Counted from the first letter of the stretch, positions 16,686-26,891 are shown. The stretch is 64,000 nucleotides of DNA from Bifidobacterium breve (GCA_945885625.1 CAMCYS010000001.1:1-64000), one strand, 5' to 3'. A program made the numbers and translations. Notes: generated by a model not told the origin, from the sequence alone.

Positions 16686-17876
16686 ATGAGCAGCGATGCG
16701 CAACACACTGGCCTGATCCTTTTAACAGGCGTTGATGCCCCCGGCATCACACAAGCGCTTTTCGCCACCCTAGAACCATTTGCGATCACGGTTCTAGATA
16801 TCGAACAGGTGGTAATCAGTGATCGCCTGATTCTGACAGTTCTCATTGGTTTAAGCCCAGCCCACAGCAGCGCAATCGAGGCCGATTTAAACGAATGTGC
16901 CGCGAAGTTGGATGTAGACATTGCGACCTTATTTTCAGATTCCACAATCAGTTCTATTCAAGCCAAGCAAGGCTTATTGCATGTTGTTGCCCTCTCTCAA
17001 AAACTCCAACCTAGCGCTATTACTCAGATTGCAACTGCGATTAGCGCCCAAGGTGGAAATATCGAGAGAATTTTCCGGACCGCTTCATACCCCGTTACCG
17101 CCGTTGAGTTTCAAGTATCAGCAACAAGTGTTGATCAATTGCGTACCTCTTTAGCACTAGTTGCTCGAGATGCTGGAATAGATATCGCCGTCTCCCCAGG
17201 CGGTCTAGCCAGATTGGCCAAGAAATTGGTAGTTATGGATGTTGACTCGACTCTGATTCAGCAAGAAGTTATTGAACTACTTGCTGCAAAAGTAGGCGCA
17301 GAAAAAGAAGTTATCGAGATAACAAAGGCCGCCATGGCTGGCGAACTGGATTTTGAAAGCTCATTACGCGCTCGGGTCGCGCTCTTAGCTGGAGCACCTG
17401 AGGAAATAATCGCGCAAGTTCGTGATGAAATCAAACTCACTCCTGGCGCGAGAACGTTAGTCAAAACTCTGCAGAAACTTGGCCACGAGGTGGCCGTTGT
17501 TTCGGGAGGTTTCACTTGCGTGATCGAACCGTTGCTCAACGAACTAGGAATTACAAACTACCGTGCGAATAATCTTGAGATTGCCAGCGGGAAGTTAACT
17601 GGTCAAATTATGCCTCCGGTAATTGACCGCGCAGCGAAAGCTCAAGCGCTACGCGACTTTGCGGCAAAAGTTGGGGTCACTATCGAACAAACTATTGCGA
17701 TCGGCGATGGTGCGAATGATCTCGACATGATTGCCGCCGCCGGTCTAGGCATCGCATTTAACGCAAAACCCGCGGTTCGTGCCGCTGCTGATAGTTCGCT
17801 ATCTGCCCCGTACCTAGATTCAGTTCTTTACTTGTTGGGTATCACCCGCGAAGATGTAGAAGCCGCAAATATTTAA
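16686..17876 (+). CDS. serB: Phosphoserine phosphatase with N-terminal ACT domains
   Basis: Last step of serine synthesis, hydrolysing O-phosphoserine. Residues 1 to about 170 form two ACT-like repeats (DAPGITQALFATLEPF and the repeat from QGLLHVVALS). The HAD phosphatase part has VVMDVDSTLI (nucleophile Asp, near residue 183), VVSGGFT and IGDGANDLDM. The ACT repeats suggest amino-acid feedback, as in mycobacterial SerB2. It stands alone on the plus strand and ends 1 nt from the convergent hisG stop. Confidence 0.95.
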   Translation: MSSDAQHTGLILLTGVDAPGITQALFATLEPFAITVLDIEQVVISDRLILTVLIGLSPAHSSAIEADLNECAAKLDVDIATLFSDSTISSIQAKQGLLHVVALSQKLQPSAITQIATAISAQGGNIERIFRTASYPVTAVEFQVSATSVDQLRTSLALVARDAGIDIAVSPGGLARLAKKLVVMDVDSTLIQQEVIELLAAKVGAEKEVIEITKAAMAGELDFESSLRARVALLAGAPEEIIAQVRDEIKLTPGARTLVKTLQKLGHEVAVVSGGFTCVIEPLLNELGITNYRANNLEIASGKLTGQIMPPVIDRAAKAQALRDFAAKVGVTIEQTIAIGDGANDLDMIAAAGLGIAFNAKPAVRAAADSSLSAPYLDSVLYLLGITREDVEAANI

Positions 17877-17877
17877 C

Positions 17878-18717
17878 TTATAAACGACAGGCGTGGATAT
17901 CTGTAACCAAGATGCCACGAGCGCCTATCATCCAAAGGTCATCCATTACAGAATTAGTGTCCTGACGCGGAACCATTGCGCGCACGGCTACCCAATCAGC
18001 TTTCTGTAAAGGTGAAATAGTCGGTGATTCCAACCCGGGGGTAAGTTCGCAAGCTCGATCAAGAGCGCTTCTAGGAATGTCGTAATCAAGCAGAACATAT
18101 TGCCTGGCCGTAACAACACCTTGTAGTCGTCGCATCAGAATTTCCAGGCCATCAGCTTGGCTAGTATTTTTAATCAACACCGCTTCGCTGTTAAGAATTG
18201 GCTCACCAAAAATCTTGAGACCTGCTTGTCGAAGTGTGTTTCCAGTGCTGACCACATCGGCGATTACATCTGCGACACCGAGCCGCACGCTACTTTCAAC
18301 TGCACCATCTAACCTAACCACCTCGGCCGAAATCTTTAACTCTTTCAAGTGCGCAGTTACCAGACCAGGATAGGCAGTCGCAATTCGCTTACCGTTTAAA
18401 TCAGCTATCTGCCACTCGCGATCTGAGCTACCTGCGAATCTGAAAGTTGACCAGCCGAAACCTAAACTAAGAATCTCTTTAGCTGGCGCACCTGAATCAA
18501 TCAACAGATCTCGCCCCGTGATGCCAGCTTCAAGCTCACCTGAACCAACGTAAATGGCAATGTCGCGAGGTCGTAAATAATAAAATTCGACTCCGTTCTC
18601 TGGATCTAACAAAACTAAATCGCGAGAATCAATTCGTTGCCGATAACCCGCCTCTCTAAGAATTGCGATCGATGCATCAGCAAGTGAGCCCTTGTTCGGA
18701 ACAGCTATTCGAATCAT
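17878..18717 (-). CDS. hisG: ATP phosphoribosyltransferase (long form)
   Basis: First step of histidine synthesis, joining ATP and PRPP. The 279-residue length shows the long form with a C-terminal ACT-like regulatory domain (residues about 205-279), so no HisZ is needed. [10 protein letters not shown] at the N-terminus and the PRPP-binding stretch [18 protein letters not shown] are diagnostic. An AGGAG Shine-Dalgarno stands 6 nt before the ATG, and hisE ends 9 nt upstream. The other his genes are not in the window. Confidence 0.95.
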   Translation of the reverse strand: MIRIAVPNKGSLADASIAILREAGYRQRIDSRDLVLLDPENGVEFYYLRPRDIAIYVGSGELEAGITGRDLLIDSGAPAKEILSLGFGWSTFRFAGSSDREWQIADLNGKRIATAYPGLVTAHLKELKISAEVVRLDGAVESSVRLGVADVIADVVSTGNTLRQAGLKIFGEPILNSEAVLIKNTSQADGLEILMRRLQGVVTARQYVLLDYDIPRSALDRACELTPGLESPTISPLQKADWVAVRAMVPRQDTNSVMDDLWMIGARGILVTDIHACRL

Positions 18718-18726
18718 TCTCTACTC

Positions 18727-18990
18727 CTACAAGTATCGGTAAACATCGGCAATTGAGATCTGGCGCGCTAACATGAGAACTTGCAGGTGATAGAGCAACT
18801 GACTAATTTCCTCAGCTAGCGCCTCATCACCTTCGTGCTCAGCCGCTAACCAAACTTCGCCCGCTTCTTCGAGAACTTTCTTGCCAATTGAATGAACTCC
18901 AGCATTTACCGCATAAACGGTGGCTGAGTCTGGTGATTGGGCTGTTACCTTTTCGGCTAGTTCAGCGAAGAGAGATTCAAATGACTTCAT
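18727..18990 (-). CDS. hisE: Phosphoribosyl-ATP pyrophosphatase
   Basis: Second step of histidine synthesis, releasing pyrophosphate from phosphoribosyl-ATP. The 87-residue all-alpha MazG-like protein contains [15 protein letters not shown] and [14 protein letters not shown], the metal-binding acidic helices. It forms a pair with hisG. TAAACT lies 6 nt before its ATG, so the pair may have its own leaderless promoter after rpe. Confidence 0.94.
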   Translation of the reverse strand: MKSFESLFAELAEKVTAQSPDSATVYAVNAGVHSIGKKVLEEAGEVWLAAEHEGDEALAEEISQLLYHLQVLMLARQISIADVYRYL

Positions 18991-18996
18991 GCGGAG

Positions 18997-19002
18997 AGTT
19001 TA
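18997..19002 (-). promoter_or_regulatory. Candidate -10 hexamer for leaderless hisE-hisG
   Basis: TAAACT on the minus strand, 6 nt before the hisE ATG, in the 46-nt gap after rpe. Confidence 0.5.
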
Positions 19003-19036
19003 CTTGACGTGAATAGATCGTGAGTCATCAATTAAA

Positions 19037-19708
19037 TCAAAGTAGGCTAGAACTGATTTGGGCTTTTTCGCGAAGAATAGTGACCATTTGCGCAGGATCT
19101 GGGCTGTTAAACACAGCGCTTCCAGCTACAAAAGTATCGGCCCCGGCTATCGCCGCGGCTTCGATAGTTTCCAGCGAGATGCCACCATCGACTTGTAGCC
19201 AAATTGCTCTCGCCCCGATCTCTTTGCGGGCCTGGGCAACTTTGGGTAGTTGATCAACCATAAACTTCTGGCCACCAAAACCCGGCTCGACCGTCATGAT
19301 AAGCAACATATCGAGTTCTCCTAAGAATTCCAGATATGGCTCAAGAGGTGTTTTGGGTTTAAGTGCTAAAGCTGCGCGCGCTCCATTACTGCGAATCGCC
19401 CTTAGCGTGCTTCGAATATCGAAGGTGGCCTCGGCATGAATCGTCACGCTGGCACATCCGACTTCGGCATACTTCGGCGCAATCTGATCTACTTCGGCAA
19501 CCATTAAATGAGCATCAACTGGCAACTTGCTAACTGAAATAATCTCCGCAGCTCGGGCAAAATCAAAAGTAAAGTTTGGAACAAAAATATTATCCATGAC
19601 ATCTAGATGAACTAAATCCGAAGTTACCGAAATACGATCTATCTCTGCACCCAGATTATTAAAATCCGCATTCAAAATACTGGGGGTGATTCGAATCTGA
19701 TGAGCCAT
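19037..19708 (-). CDS. rpe: Ribulose-phosphate 3-epimerase
   Basis: Interconverts ribulose 5-phosphate and xylulose 5-phosphate in the pentose phosphate pathway. The 223-residue TIM barrel has TPSILNADF, VHLDVMDN (metal His/Asp), HLMV, MTVEPGFGGQKF and VDGGIS. It follows rsmB by 9 nt, and TAGGCT, which begins with the rsmB stop codon, lies 6 nt before the ATG. Confidence 0.96.
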   Translation of the reverse strand: MAHQIRITPSILNADFNNLGAEIDRISVTSDLVHLDVMDNIFVPNFTFDFARAAEIISVSKLPVDAHLMVAEVDQIAPKYAEVGCASVTIHAEATFDIRSTLRAIRSNGARAALALKPKTPLEPYLEFLGELDMLLIMTVEPGFGGQKFMVDQLPKVAQARKEIGARAIWLQVDGGISLETIEAAAIAGADTFVAGSAVFNSPDPAQMVTILREKAQISSSLL

Positions 19709-19714
19709 AACGAA

Positions 19715-19720
19715 AGCCTA
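19715..19720 (-). promoter_or_regulatory. Candidate -10 hexamer for leaderless rpe, overlapping the rsmB stop codon
   Basis: TAGGCT lies 6 nt before the rpe ATG; its first three bases are the TAG stop of rsmB. Confidence 0.45.
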
Positions 19721-21103
19721 ACCCGACTTCTGGAAGATGGTCATGAACATTGCATCCGTGTTATGTATCTGTGGCCAAAGCAGAAGAGAACCATCATCAT
19801 TGCTACTTACCAAACCGACTGGGAAGTACGGCCGGAGATCTACTTTCACAAGTTCCGGATGATTTTTGAGAATAGCCGATACTTGGAATTTAGTCTCAGC
19901 CAAATGTGGTGAACAAGTAACGTAGGCGAAGAAACCATTTGGGTTTAACACTGCAATAGCCGCATTGCTTAACTCAATCTGCAGATCGGTCAGAGTACGA
20001 AGATCGGCAAGTGTGCGCCGCCAGCGAACCTCTGGGCGACGCCGCAGAGCCCCTAAACCAGTGCATGGAACATCGGCCAAGATCGCATCAAAAGTCCGGC
20101 CACTCTTTGCGATCTCGCGACCATCACCCACAATTACCTGGCCGAACTCAACTACTTGTGAAACCAAGTTTGCTCGTGGTTCTGAGATTTCATTCGCGGT
20201 AAAGGTGTGATCTCCCAGGGCTGCGATACTTGAAATTAAAGCTGCTTTGCCACCGGGACCAGCACAAAGATCAAGCCAATCGTGAGCGTTCCTACTAACT
20301 GCAGCGAAAATCTCGGCAACTAACTGCGAACCTTCGTCTTGTACTCCAGCTCGTCGATCTCTGATCGCCGAAATTGCACCTGGTGAACCAGATAGTCGCA
20401 CGCCGTATGGCGAATATTGAGTGGGCACTCCCCCCAGTTCGACTAACTCAGCTTGAGTAGATCGACCAGGCCAAGAAACTAAGGTTGGTTGCGCCGGAAT
20501 GTTATTGGCAATCAAGGCCGCTGTTACATCAGCTTCGTTTTTTAACAAATCAAAATATGCCGAAACTATCCATTGCGGATGCGAATATTGAATCGAAAGG
20601 CGCTCGATCGGATCTTTGATTTCGGACAGTGGTGCCAACCATTCCTCTAGCGATTTCTTCAAAACTGCTCGGAGTAAAGCGTTTAGAAACGAGCCTTGCC
20701 CCTCACCTAGCCTTTTGCGAGCAATATCAACGGATGCCGAAACTGCGGCATGATCTGGTACCCGCATCTCATGAATCTGGTGGAGCGCCATGCGGCCCAC
20801 GTCGATTACACCTGCATCTATTTCCGCCCAAGGCCGATTAGAGACTTGCGCCAAAATCCAATCATGACGACCCTGCATACGCAGAGTTCCGTAAAGCAAC
20901 TCGGTCGCAAATGCTTTATCCCGATCGTCGAGATTACTTGCAGTAAGCGCCTGTGGCAGCAGAAGATTCGAGTATCCATCGCTACGATTTACCTCAGTTA
21001 GTAAATCAAAGACTAAGAGTCGAGTTGCATCTGGATTGGCGCGCTTGTAGGTGCGTGGAACCGGATTATTCAATGGTTTCGCCAGTCGTAAATCGAGCTC
21101 CAT
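19718..21103 (-). CDS. rsmB: 16S rRNA (cytosine-C5) methyltransferase, RsmB/Sun family
   Basis: SAM-dependent methylation of C967 of 16S rRNA. The N-terminal half (to about residue 160) is a NusB-like RNA-binding domain. The methyltransferase has LDLCAGPGGKA (SAM loop, near 276-286), ADVPCTGLGALRRRPEVRWRR (motif IV Cys) and YVTCSPH (catalytic motif VI Cys). The start at 21103 overlaps fmt by 38 nt; a TTG at 21073, at the fmt stop, is a possible alternative. The fmt-rsmB pairing is a widespread arrangement. Confidence 0.93.
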   Translation of the reverse strand: MELDLRLAKPLNNPVPRTYKRANPDATRLLVFDLLTEVNRSDGYSNLLLPQALTASNLDDRDKAFATELLYGTLRMQGRHDWILAQVSNRPWAEIDAGVIDVGRMALHQIHEMRVPDHAAVSASVDIARKRLGEGQGSFLNALLRAVLKKSLEEWLAPLSEIKDPIERLSIQYSHPQWIVSAYFDLLKNEADVTAALIANNIPAQPTLVSWPGRSTQAELVELGGVPTQYSPYGVRLSGSPGAISAIRDRRAGVQDEGSQLVAEIFAAVSRNAHDWLDLCAGPGGKAALISSIAALGDHTFTANEISEPRANLVSQVVEFGQVIVGDGREIAKSGRTFDAILADVPCTGLGALRRRPEVRWRRTLADLRTLTDLQIELSNAAIAVLNPNGFFAYVTCSPHLAETKFQVSAILKNHPELVKVDLRPYFPVGLVSSNDDGSLLLWPQIHNTDAMFMTIFQKSG

Positions 21104-21971
21104 TAGCCCAAGCCGAAGCCCTCATAGGTTTCTTTCCCGCCGGAGTCACTTCAAGAAGTTCCACTGCAGTTGTACCAGTACCCACAAAAACCGATCCACC
21201 GAAAAATGAAATCTCACTTACCGGCATGGTGTGGTCGGACAATCGTGCCTTTGTAATACGCAAAACTTCGCCGCGAAACTTTGCAGTAGCGCCAGGATTA
21301 GGTGCAAAACCTAAAATCTTATTCACGATCTTCTTAGCCTCATGAGACCACTCAATCTGCGCTTCGATTTTAGATAACTTGGCAGCGCTGGTTGCTTGCA
21401 AGTGGTCTTGTGGTATCGGTGAGACACCGTTCTCAATTGCTTTCAGGGTTTCACCGATAGCGCTAGGCCCCAAAAGTGATAATTCATTGAGTAGGTCGCC
21501 AGCCGTAGTGTTCGGTTTGATTGTCCACTTTCTCTGTAGATGGATCGGGCCAGTATCCATGCCGGCATCCAGCTGGAAAACTGTAATGCCTGTTTCGCTT
21601 AGCCCCTCAATAATCGCCCGTTGAGCCGGAGCTGCGCCACGCAATTTTGGAAGAAGCGAGAAATGAAGGTTAATGAAGCCATACTTTGGTTGGTTCAAAA
21701 TAAATTCTGGTAACAACAGTCCGTAACCAATCGTGATTACCAGATCAAAATCTCTAAGTCGATCATCAAAGTCGACAGCTTTCGCTGGGCGGTAAAGCTC
21801 AATTTTATTAGCCATTGCCCAATTGGAAACCTCGGTCGGAGTAAGCTCCTGCCCTCTACCCACTTGGCTGTCGGGTCGTGAGATAACCAGTGCGAGATCA
21901 TGTTGGGAGCCAAGCAGATATTCCAGGGTCGGAATAGCAACTTGCGGTGACGCAGCGACCGCAAGCTTCAC
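21066..21971 (-). CDS. fmt: Methionyl-tRNA formyltransferase
   Basis: Formylates Met-tRNAfMet using 10-formyltetrahydrofolate. The 301-residue protein has LHFSLLPKLRGAAPAQRAI (catalytic Asn-region motif, here NLHFSLLP) near residue 107 and the C-terminal OB-like domain. The GTG start shares one base with the def stop codon, so formylation and deformylation are translationally linked. Confidence 0.96.
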   Translation of the reverse strand: MKLAVAASPQVAIPTLEYLLGSQHDLALVISRPDSQVGRGQELTPTEVSNWAMANKIELYRPAKAVDFDDRLRDFDLVITIGYGLLLPEFILNQPKYGFINLHFSLLPKLRGAAPAQRAIIEGLSETGITVFQLDAGMDTGPIHLQRKWTIKPNTTAGDLLNELSLLGPSAIGETLKAIENGVSPIPQDHLQATSAAKLSKIEAQIEWSHEAKKIVNKILGFAPNPGATAKFRGEVLRITKARLSDHTMPVSEISFFGGSVFVGTGTTAVELLEVTPAGKKPMRASAWANGARFTTGETIE

Positions 21972-22531
21972 TAGTTTCCTAAACCGTTAGTGAAATGAGG
22001 TGAGAGCTTAATTATTGGCGAAGCACCATTTGCAGTCACTGAGCCAAACCATTCTGACTCGCGGATCTCTTTCATGGCAAGCTTACGATCAGCCGTTGCC
22101 AATCGATCAATGAAAACAATTCCATCTAGATGATCAGTTTCGTGCTGGATAGCGCGAGCCAGAAGTTCACTTCCTTCAACTATTATTGGATCGCCGTACA
22201 TATTAAAGCCTTTAGCAACTACGCGCATTGACCGTGGTGTTGGATAACGTAAATCCGGAAAACTCAAGCAGCCTTCTTCACCTTCTTGTATCTCATCACT
22301 AAGGTCAAGGGTTGGGTTAATCAGGTGTCCGAGTTCGTCATCGACATCCCAGACGAAAACCCGGAGTGATACTCCAATCTGCGGAGCAGCTAAACCGGCA
22401 CCTGGCGCTTGAATCATCGTGTCCGTTAAGTCGGCCACTAGATTTCGAAGTTCTTTGTCGAAGTCGATAACAGGGGCAGCTGGAGTGACCAGTACTGGAT
22501 CTCCGAAAAGACGGATTGGTTGAATCGACAT
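21971..22531 (-). CDS. def: Peptide deformylase
   Basis: Fe/Zn metalloprotease that removes the N-formyl group from nascent proteins. All three motifs are present: GAGLAAPQIG, EEGCLSFP (metal Cys) and QHETDHLDG (metal His pair and catalytic Glu). It has 186 residues. TAGCAT lies 7 nt before the ATG, after a 27-nt gap from priA. Confidence 0.97.
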   Translation of the reverse strand: MSIQPIRLFGDPVLVTPAAPVIDFDKELRNLVADLTDTMIQAPGAGLAAPQIGVSLRVFVWDVDDELGHLINPTLDLSDEIQEGEEGCLSFPDLRYPTPRSMRVVAKGFNMYGDPIIVEGSELLARAIQHETDHLDGIVFIDRLATADRKLAMKEIRESEWFGSVTANGASPIIKLSPHFTNGLGN

Positions 22532-22538
22532 AAGGGCA

Positions 22539-22544
22539 ATGCTA
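22539..22544 (-). promoter_or_regulatory. Candidate -10 hexamer for leaderless def-fmt-rsmB
   Basis: TAGCAT on the minus strand, 7 nt before the def ATG; no Shine-Dalgarno is seen. Confidence 0.4.
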
Positions 22545-22558
22545 CCAACTCGATGGAC

Positions 22559-24436
22559 TCAATCGAGTGAGTATGGATTTACCCGATAGTTCAGCATTGG
22601 CTTCTTTGAGATTGCGCGCCGGTTATTGATTTCACGCAGCAAAGCAACCAGTTCTAACAGATCCGATGGATTTACTAGGAGTGTGAGTTTCGCGCCATCA
22701 CTGCCATAGGCAGAAGGTCCGTAAACTCGCAGCGAACTTGGCGCTCTATTCTCTTCTTGGGCGCTCAGCAGTGCACTTTTGAGGCGTGTCAGTTCGGATG
22801 AATCGGCTAACACCAAAACAGCGTTCGTAATCGGTGGTAGCTGCAACGAGATCCGTTGTTCGATCTCTCGCTTTGAGATTGTTGCTGGATTCCAAGTCGT
22901 CAACGCGCTAATGATTGGTGCTCCATCATCATGTACTAAAGCGATAGTCCCGGAATCACTGAGTAGAGCACTGGCAGCAAAGAAGCTGGCATAAGCGCGT
23001 TCAACACCATTTGAAGCACTAGTACTTAAGAACCGATCTACTTGCAGAATGACTACAGCTGAGTAACCGCTGTCGGCAATTGGTTCAACACCCGGAGTTG
23101 AGACCACTAAGGCGGGTTCATCGCCGACAGAATCGCGTGGATCGCTCGCGGTTGATTGAATAACAACTTGATTTGGAAATGATCGCCCTATTTCTTCCGC
23201 AAAACGCTCAATACCGCGACTTGTTAAGAATACTCTGGCTTCACCACACCAACCGCATCTCCAGTTTGGGTACTTCTTGCTGCAGAGAACACAGATCGGT
23301 TCGCTCTTAGCACTGCTCTTTGAAAGTTTTCCGCCACATTCACACATTGCGATGTTACGACATTTGGCACAACTAATTGCTGTGGCATAGCCTTTAGTCG
23401 GAACCAGAAATAAAACCGGGCCAACTAATAGCGCTTTTCGAACCAGTTGATAAATCTTGCTCGGGATTAGTTCGCCGTTAGAACTTGGTTGCGCGAGCAC
23501 CGGAATTTTCTGGCGAATTGCCCGATATTTGACGTCTTTAGCATCGATATCTATCGCAACATCAAGGCTAGGAACATAGCCAGTCAAATGAATATTTACT
23601 CTTGAAAGTTTCGAACGCATCCAAGCGACTTCACGAGCATTCCAATAAGGAGATCGGCGCTCAAAATAGTGCTCGCTGCCCTCTTGATGTAAGAAAATAT
23701 CGGTTAAATTTGGAATTGGAGCGAAAATTGCGCCACGCATGCCGATGACTAGTTTGGGCCCACCAAGTGAGACTGATAGAAAATTTCGATAACGGTCAGC
23801 GCGAGGCAAATTTGAGTCGAGCGATGTGAAAGCAATACCAGCTTGAACTAGAACGGCTGCTAGACGATTCAGATCACGAACTGTAGGAACAATCACGAGC
23901 CGAGCCCCAGCTGACTTTTGAGTTGCAATCAAGTGACTCAACGCTGCCACCGAATCTACTTTTGGTGGTAACAAGTGAAAAGTCGAGACTGCCTCGGAAT
24001 TGGATCGCTTTTGCCCAGCTAGAAAAGCGAGACCTTTCTCCGCACTGGCAACCCGCGGTGGAATTGCACTTCGAAGAACATCGTAAGGTGAACCACCCCA
24101 GAAATTCGCAGTTACGGAAATCAGTTCAATTGTCTCTTGGGTTGCTACCGGAAAATCGCCAAGTAATTTATAAATTGATTTCATTTCTCTAGAATCCGTC
24201 AGCAAGGGAGTTCGATCAATAACGATACCCTCTAGCTGCTTATCTTTAAATGGAACCTGAACCCGTGACCCAATCTTGATTTGCGAACTTAATTTTTCTG
24301 GGATCAAATAGGAAAAGGGATCAGTTAAAGTTGCGATACCCGAATCAACCCAAACAGATGCGACCGGTAAATCGCTAGCGGTTGGCCCAGCAGATTGCGG
24401 AGCGCGTTGAATTCTAAGTTTTAACGGGCGCAGCAT
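22559..24436 (-). CDS. priA: Primosomal protein N' (PriA), helicase-defective actinobacterial form
   Basis: Replication-restart factor that recognises forked DNA. The 625-residue protein has the N-terminal 3'-DNA-binding domain (VASVWVDSGIATLTDPFSY), and near residues 362-402 two zinc-binding clusters (CAKCRNIAMCECGG and CVLCSKKY...CGWCGE). There is no GSGKT Walker A loop, and the DEEH box is replaced by a sequence around LHQEGSEHYFE, so ATP-driven unwinding is unlikely. Known actinobacterial PriA proteins share this loss. TAGACT lies 6 nt before the ATG; metK ends 48 nt upstream. Confidence 0.9.
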   Translation of the reverse strand: MLRPLKLRIQRAPQSAGPTASDLPVASVWVDSGIATLTDPFSYLIPEKLSSQIKIGSRVQVPFKDKQLEGIVIDRTPLLTDSREMKSIYKLLGDFPVATQETIELISVTANFWGGSPYDVLRSAIPPRVASAEKGLAFLAGQKRSNSEAVSTFHLLPPKVDSVAALSHLIATQKSAGARLVIVPTVRDLNRLAAVLVQAGIAFTSLDSNLPRADRYRNFLSVSLGGPKLVIGMRGAIFAPIPNLTDIFLHQEGSEHYFERRSPYWNAREVAWMRSKLSRVNIHLTGYVPSLDVAIDIDAKDVKYRAIRQKIPVLAQPSSNGELIPSKIYQLVRKALLVGPVLFLVPTKGYATAISCAKCRNIAMCECGGKLSKSSAKSEPICVLCSKKYPNWRCGWCGEARVFLTSRGIERFAEEIGRSFPNQVVIQSTASDPRDSVGDEPALVVSTPGVEPIADSGYSAVVILQVDRFLSTSASNGVERAYASFFAASALLSDSGTIALVHDDGAPIISALTTWNPATISKREIEQRISLQLPPITNAVLVLADSSELTRLKSALLSAQEENRAPSSLRVYGPSAYGSDGAKLTLLVNPSDLLELVALLREINNRRAISKKPMLNYRVNPYSLD

Positions 24437-24442
24437 GAACCC

Positions 24443-24448
24443 AGTCTA
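24443..24448 (-). promoter_or_regulatory. Candidate -10 hexamer for leaderless priA
   Basis: TAGACT on the minus strand, 6 nt before the priA ATG, in the 48-nt metK-priA gap; no Shine-Dalgarno. Confidence 0.5.
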
Positions 24449-24484
24449 CGAGATGTATTTTGCGAGGTTGCTTTTTGAAGGCGT

Positions 24485-25675
24485 CTACTTGATTGCGGCT
24501 TGGAGAGCAGCAGCGCGATCGCTCTTCTCCCAAGAGAATTCAGCCAGCTCGCGACCAAAATGTCCGTATGCACTTGTTAGCGAATAGATCGGCCGCAATA
24601 GATCAAGATCACGAATAATCGCGGCTGGACGTAGATCAAATACCGAGAGAACCGCATCTTGAATTCTAGAAACTGGCACCTTTTCAGTTCCAAAGGTTTC
24701 TATGAAAAGACCAACTGGTTGCGCTTTGCCAATGGCATAGGCAACTTGAACTTCGCAGCGTGACGCGAGCCCAGCTGCCACAATATTTTTAGCGACCCAA
24801 CGCATCGCATAAGCCGCAGAGCGGTCGACTTTCGATGGATCTTTTCCGCTAAATGCACCACCACCATGTCGAGCCATGCCGCCATAAGTATCAACAATGA
24901 TTTTCCGGCCCGTTAAACCAGCATCTCCCATCGGGCCGCCGATTACGAATCGACCCGTTGGATTAATCAAAGTGCGAAAATCTGTTTTAGGTAAATCCAC
25001 ATCAGCTAGAACTGGATTGATTACCAGATCAATTATTTCTGGGCTTAACTTTTTAGCAACATCAACATCAGCGCTGTGTTGTGAAGAAATCACAATTGTA
25101 TTTAGTGCGATTGCTCTGTCACCATCGTACTCAATTGTTACCTGGGTCTTTCCGTCAGGACGTAAATAAGCTAGCTCGCCGGACTTACGAACTTTCGATA
25201 ATTGTTGCGCCAATTTATGGGCTAATGAGATTGGCAGTGGCATGAGCTCTTTCGTATCTTCACAAGCGTAACCAAACATTAAACCTTGATCACCGGCACC
25301 TTGTAGATCTAGCGGATCGACTGAAGAATCCAAACGCTTCTCATAAGCATCATCAACGCCCTGAGCGATATCTTGCGATTGCTGACCAATAGAGAGCGAA
25401 ACGCCACAAGAATTTCCATCAAAGCCTTTATCGGAGGAGTCATACCCGATATTCAAAACAGTATCGCGAACAATTGTCATGACATCTGCGTAGCCATTCG
25501 TTGTCACTTCGCCAGCTACATGCACCTGACCAGTTGTAATCAAAGTTTCAACTGCGACTCGGGATTTAGAATCTTGACTAAGTAGAGAATCAAGAATCGC
25601 ATCCGATATCTGATCTGCAATCTTATCTGGATGGCCTTCGGTTACAGATTCAGAGGTAAATAAGCGCTTTGACAT
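24485..25675 (-). CDS. metK: S-adenosylmethionine synthetase
   Basis: Makes SAM from methionine and ATP. The 396-residue protein has [20 protein letters not shown] at the N-terminus, the [10 protein letters not shown] motif and the P-loop-like [19 protein letters not shown] near residue 265. It works with metH in the methyl cycle. It starts 4 nt after coaBC, and TAAATT lies 6 nt before the ATG. There is no room for a SAM riboswitch. Confidence 0.98.
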   Translation of the reverse strand: MSKRLFTSESVTEGHPDKIADQISDAILDSLLSQDSKSRVAVETLITTGQVHVAGEVTTNGYADVMTIVRDTVLNIGYDSSDKGFDGNSCGVSLSIGQQSQDIAQGVDDAYEKRLDSSVDPLDLQGAGDQGLMFGYACEDTKELMPLPISLAHKLAQQLSKVRKSGELAYLRPDGKTQVTIEYDGDRAIALNTIVISSQHSADVDVAKKLSPEIIDLVINPVLADVDLPKTDFRTLINPTGRFVIGGPMGDAGLTGRKIIVDTYGGMARHGGGAFSGKDPSKVDRSAAYAMRWVAKNIVAAGLASRCEVQVAYAIGKAQPVGLFIETFGTEKVPVSRIQDAVLSVFDLRPAAIIRDLDLLRPIYSLTSAYGHFGRELAEFSWEKSDRAAALQAAIK

Positions 25676-25679
25676 TGGG

Positions 25680-26864
25680 CTAATTTAACTTATCTAGGAC
25701 CAGATCGAGTAATTGGTTAGCCAGTGTCGCCTTATTGCTCTTGGTAACAGGTATCTCATCACCATCGGATTTAATGAAAACACCTTGTGTAGAATCACTT
25801 CCGAATATCTCGCCAGTTGATACATCATTCAAATAGATAAGATCTAAGCCTTTTGCTAGTAATTTGCGGTTTGCTTCAGCAATATTCAAAGATGTCTCTG
25901 CCGCAAAACCGACAATTACCTGCTTACCCTTTTGTTCTGAAATTCGGCCTACCAAGTCTGGATTCTCCATCAAAGTGATTTCACGATAAGAGTCTTTCTT
26001 TAGTTTTTCAGCACCAACCTGACTTGGTCGAGCATCGGCGACAGCTGCCGCCATCACCAGTAAATCGGTAGTATGAAAATAAGTACCAAGGGCAATTTCC
26101 AAATCTTTTGTGCTCTCGACTCGAACAATTGTGGCTCCTACTGGATCTGGCAAACTTACATTTGCACTTAAAATAGTTACTTCTGCGCCACGATCGAGTG
26201 CTGCTTGGGCGACTGCATAGCCCTGTTTTCCAGATGATCGATTACCGATGAATCGAACCGGATCAATTGCTTCGCGAGTTCCACCTGCTGTAACTAGAAC
26301 CCGTTTACCAAGTAGGTTCTGAGTATCTGAAATAACAGAAGCTAAATAGGAGAGAATCTCTGAAGTCTCTGGCAATCTACCTATGCCAATATCTATACCA
26401 GTTAGTCGGCCGATTGCCGGTCGCATTACCTGAAAACCACGTTCTTGCAGCAGCGCAATGTTGGCAACGGTTGCCGGGTTATTCCACATATTTGGATGCA
26501 TCGCCGGAATCAAAATCTTAGTGGCGTTGCTGGCAAGAACTACATTTGTTAACAAATCATCGGCTCGACCCATGGCTAGGCGAGCAATCAGATCAGCAGT
26601 TGCCGGTGAGATTAAGATTAAGTCATTGTCAGCAGCTAGCTTGACATGTCTGACTTCATCTACTGATTCCCAAACTTGGGTAGTAACTTTTTTGCCAGAC
26701 AGCGCTTCCCAGGTAGCGGTTCCAACGAAATTGAGAGCTGACGGGGTTGGAACCACGGTAACTTCGTAGTTGCGTTCTTGCAGTCGACGCAATAGATCAC
26801 AGGATTTATAGGCAGCAATCCCGCCACCAACGCCAAGAATTACTTTATTGATTCGCTTTGGCAC
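25680..26864 (-). CDS. coaBC: Bifunctional phosphopantothenoylcysteine decarboxylase/phosphopantothenate--cysteine ligase
   Basis: Two steps of coenzyme A synthesis in one protein of 394 residues. The N-terminal FMN decarboxylase (CoaC) has GGGIAAYKS, the catalytic histidine in RHVKLA and the substrate clamp PAMHPNMW. The CoaB ligase starts near residue 185 with [25 protein letters not shown] Shine-Dalgarno precedes the GTG start. It lies between rpoZ and metK, a common actinobacterial order. Confidence 0.96.
   Translation of the reverse strand: MPKRINKVILGVGGGIAAYKSCDLLRRLQERNYEVTVVPTPSALNFVGTATWEALSGKKVTTQVWESVDEVRHVKLAADNDLILISPATADLIARLAMGRADDLLTNVVLASNATKILIPAMHPNMWNNPATVANIALLQERGFQVMRPAIGRLTGIDIGIGRLPETSEILSYLASVISDTQNLLGKRVLVTAGGTREAIDPVRFIGNRSSGKQGYAVAQAALDRGAEVTILSANVSLPDPVGATIVRVESTKDLEIALGTYFHTTDLLVMAAAVADARPSQVGAEKLKKDSYREITLMENPDLVGRISEQKGKQVIVGFAAETSLNIAEANRKLLAKGLDLIYLNDVSTGEIFGSDSTQGVFIKSDGDEIPVTKSNKATLANQLLDLVLDKLN
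25682..25687 (-). promoter_or_regulatory. Candidate -10 hexamer for leaderless metK
   Basis: TAAATT on the minus strand, 6 nt before the metK ATG. It covers the last coding bases of coaBC. Confidence 0.4.
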
Positions 26865-26891
26865 TTAGACCACCTCGCCTACTGGCAAAAA

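Noticed and set aside
16646-16945. 100-codon upstream extension of the ABC ATPase
   Set aside because: Lies antisense to serB and past the divergent promoter region; the ATPase fold begins at 16645.
24437-25680. Search for SAM, B12 or purine riboswitches near metK, metH and the NCS2 permease
   Set aside because: Upstream gaps are 4, 34 and about 96 nt and contain no matching conserved core.
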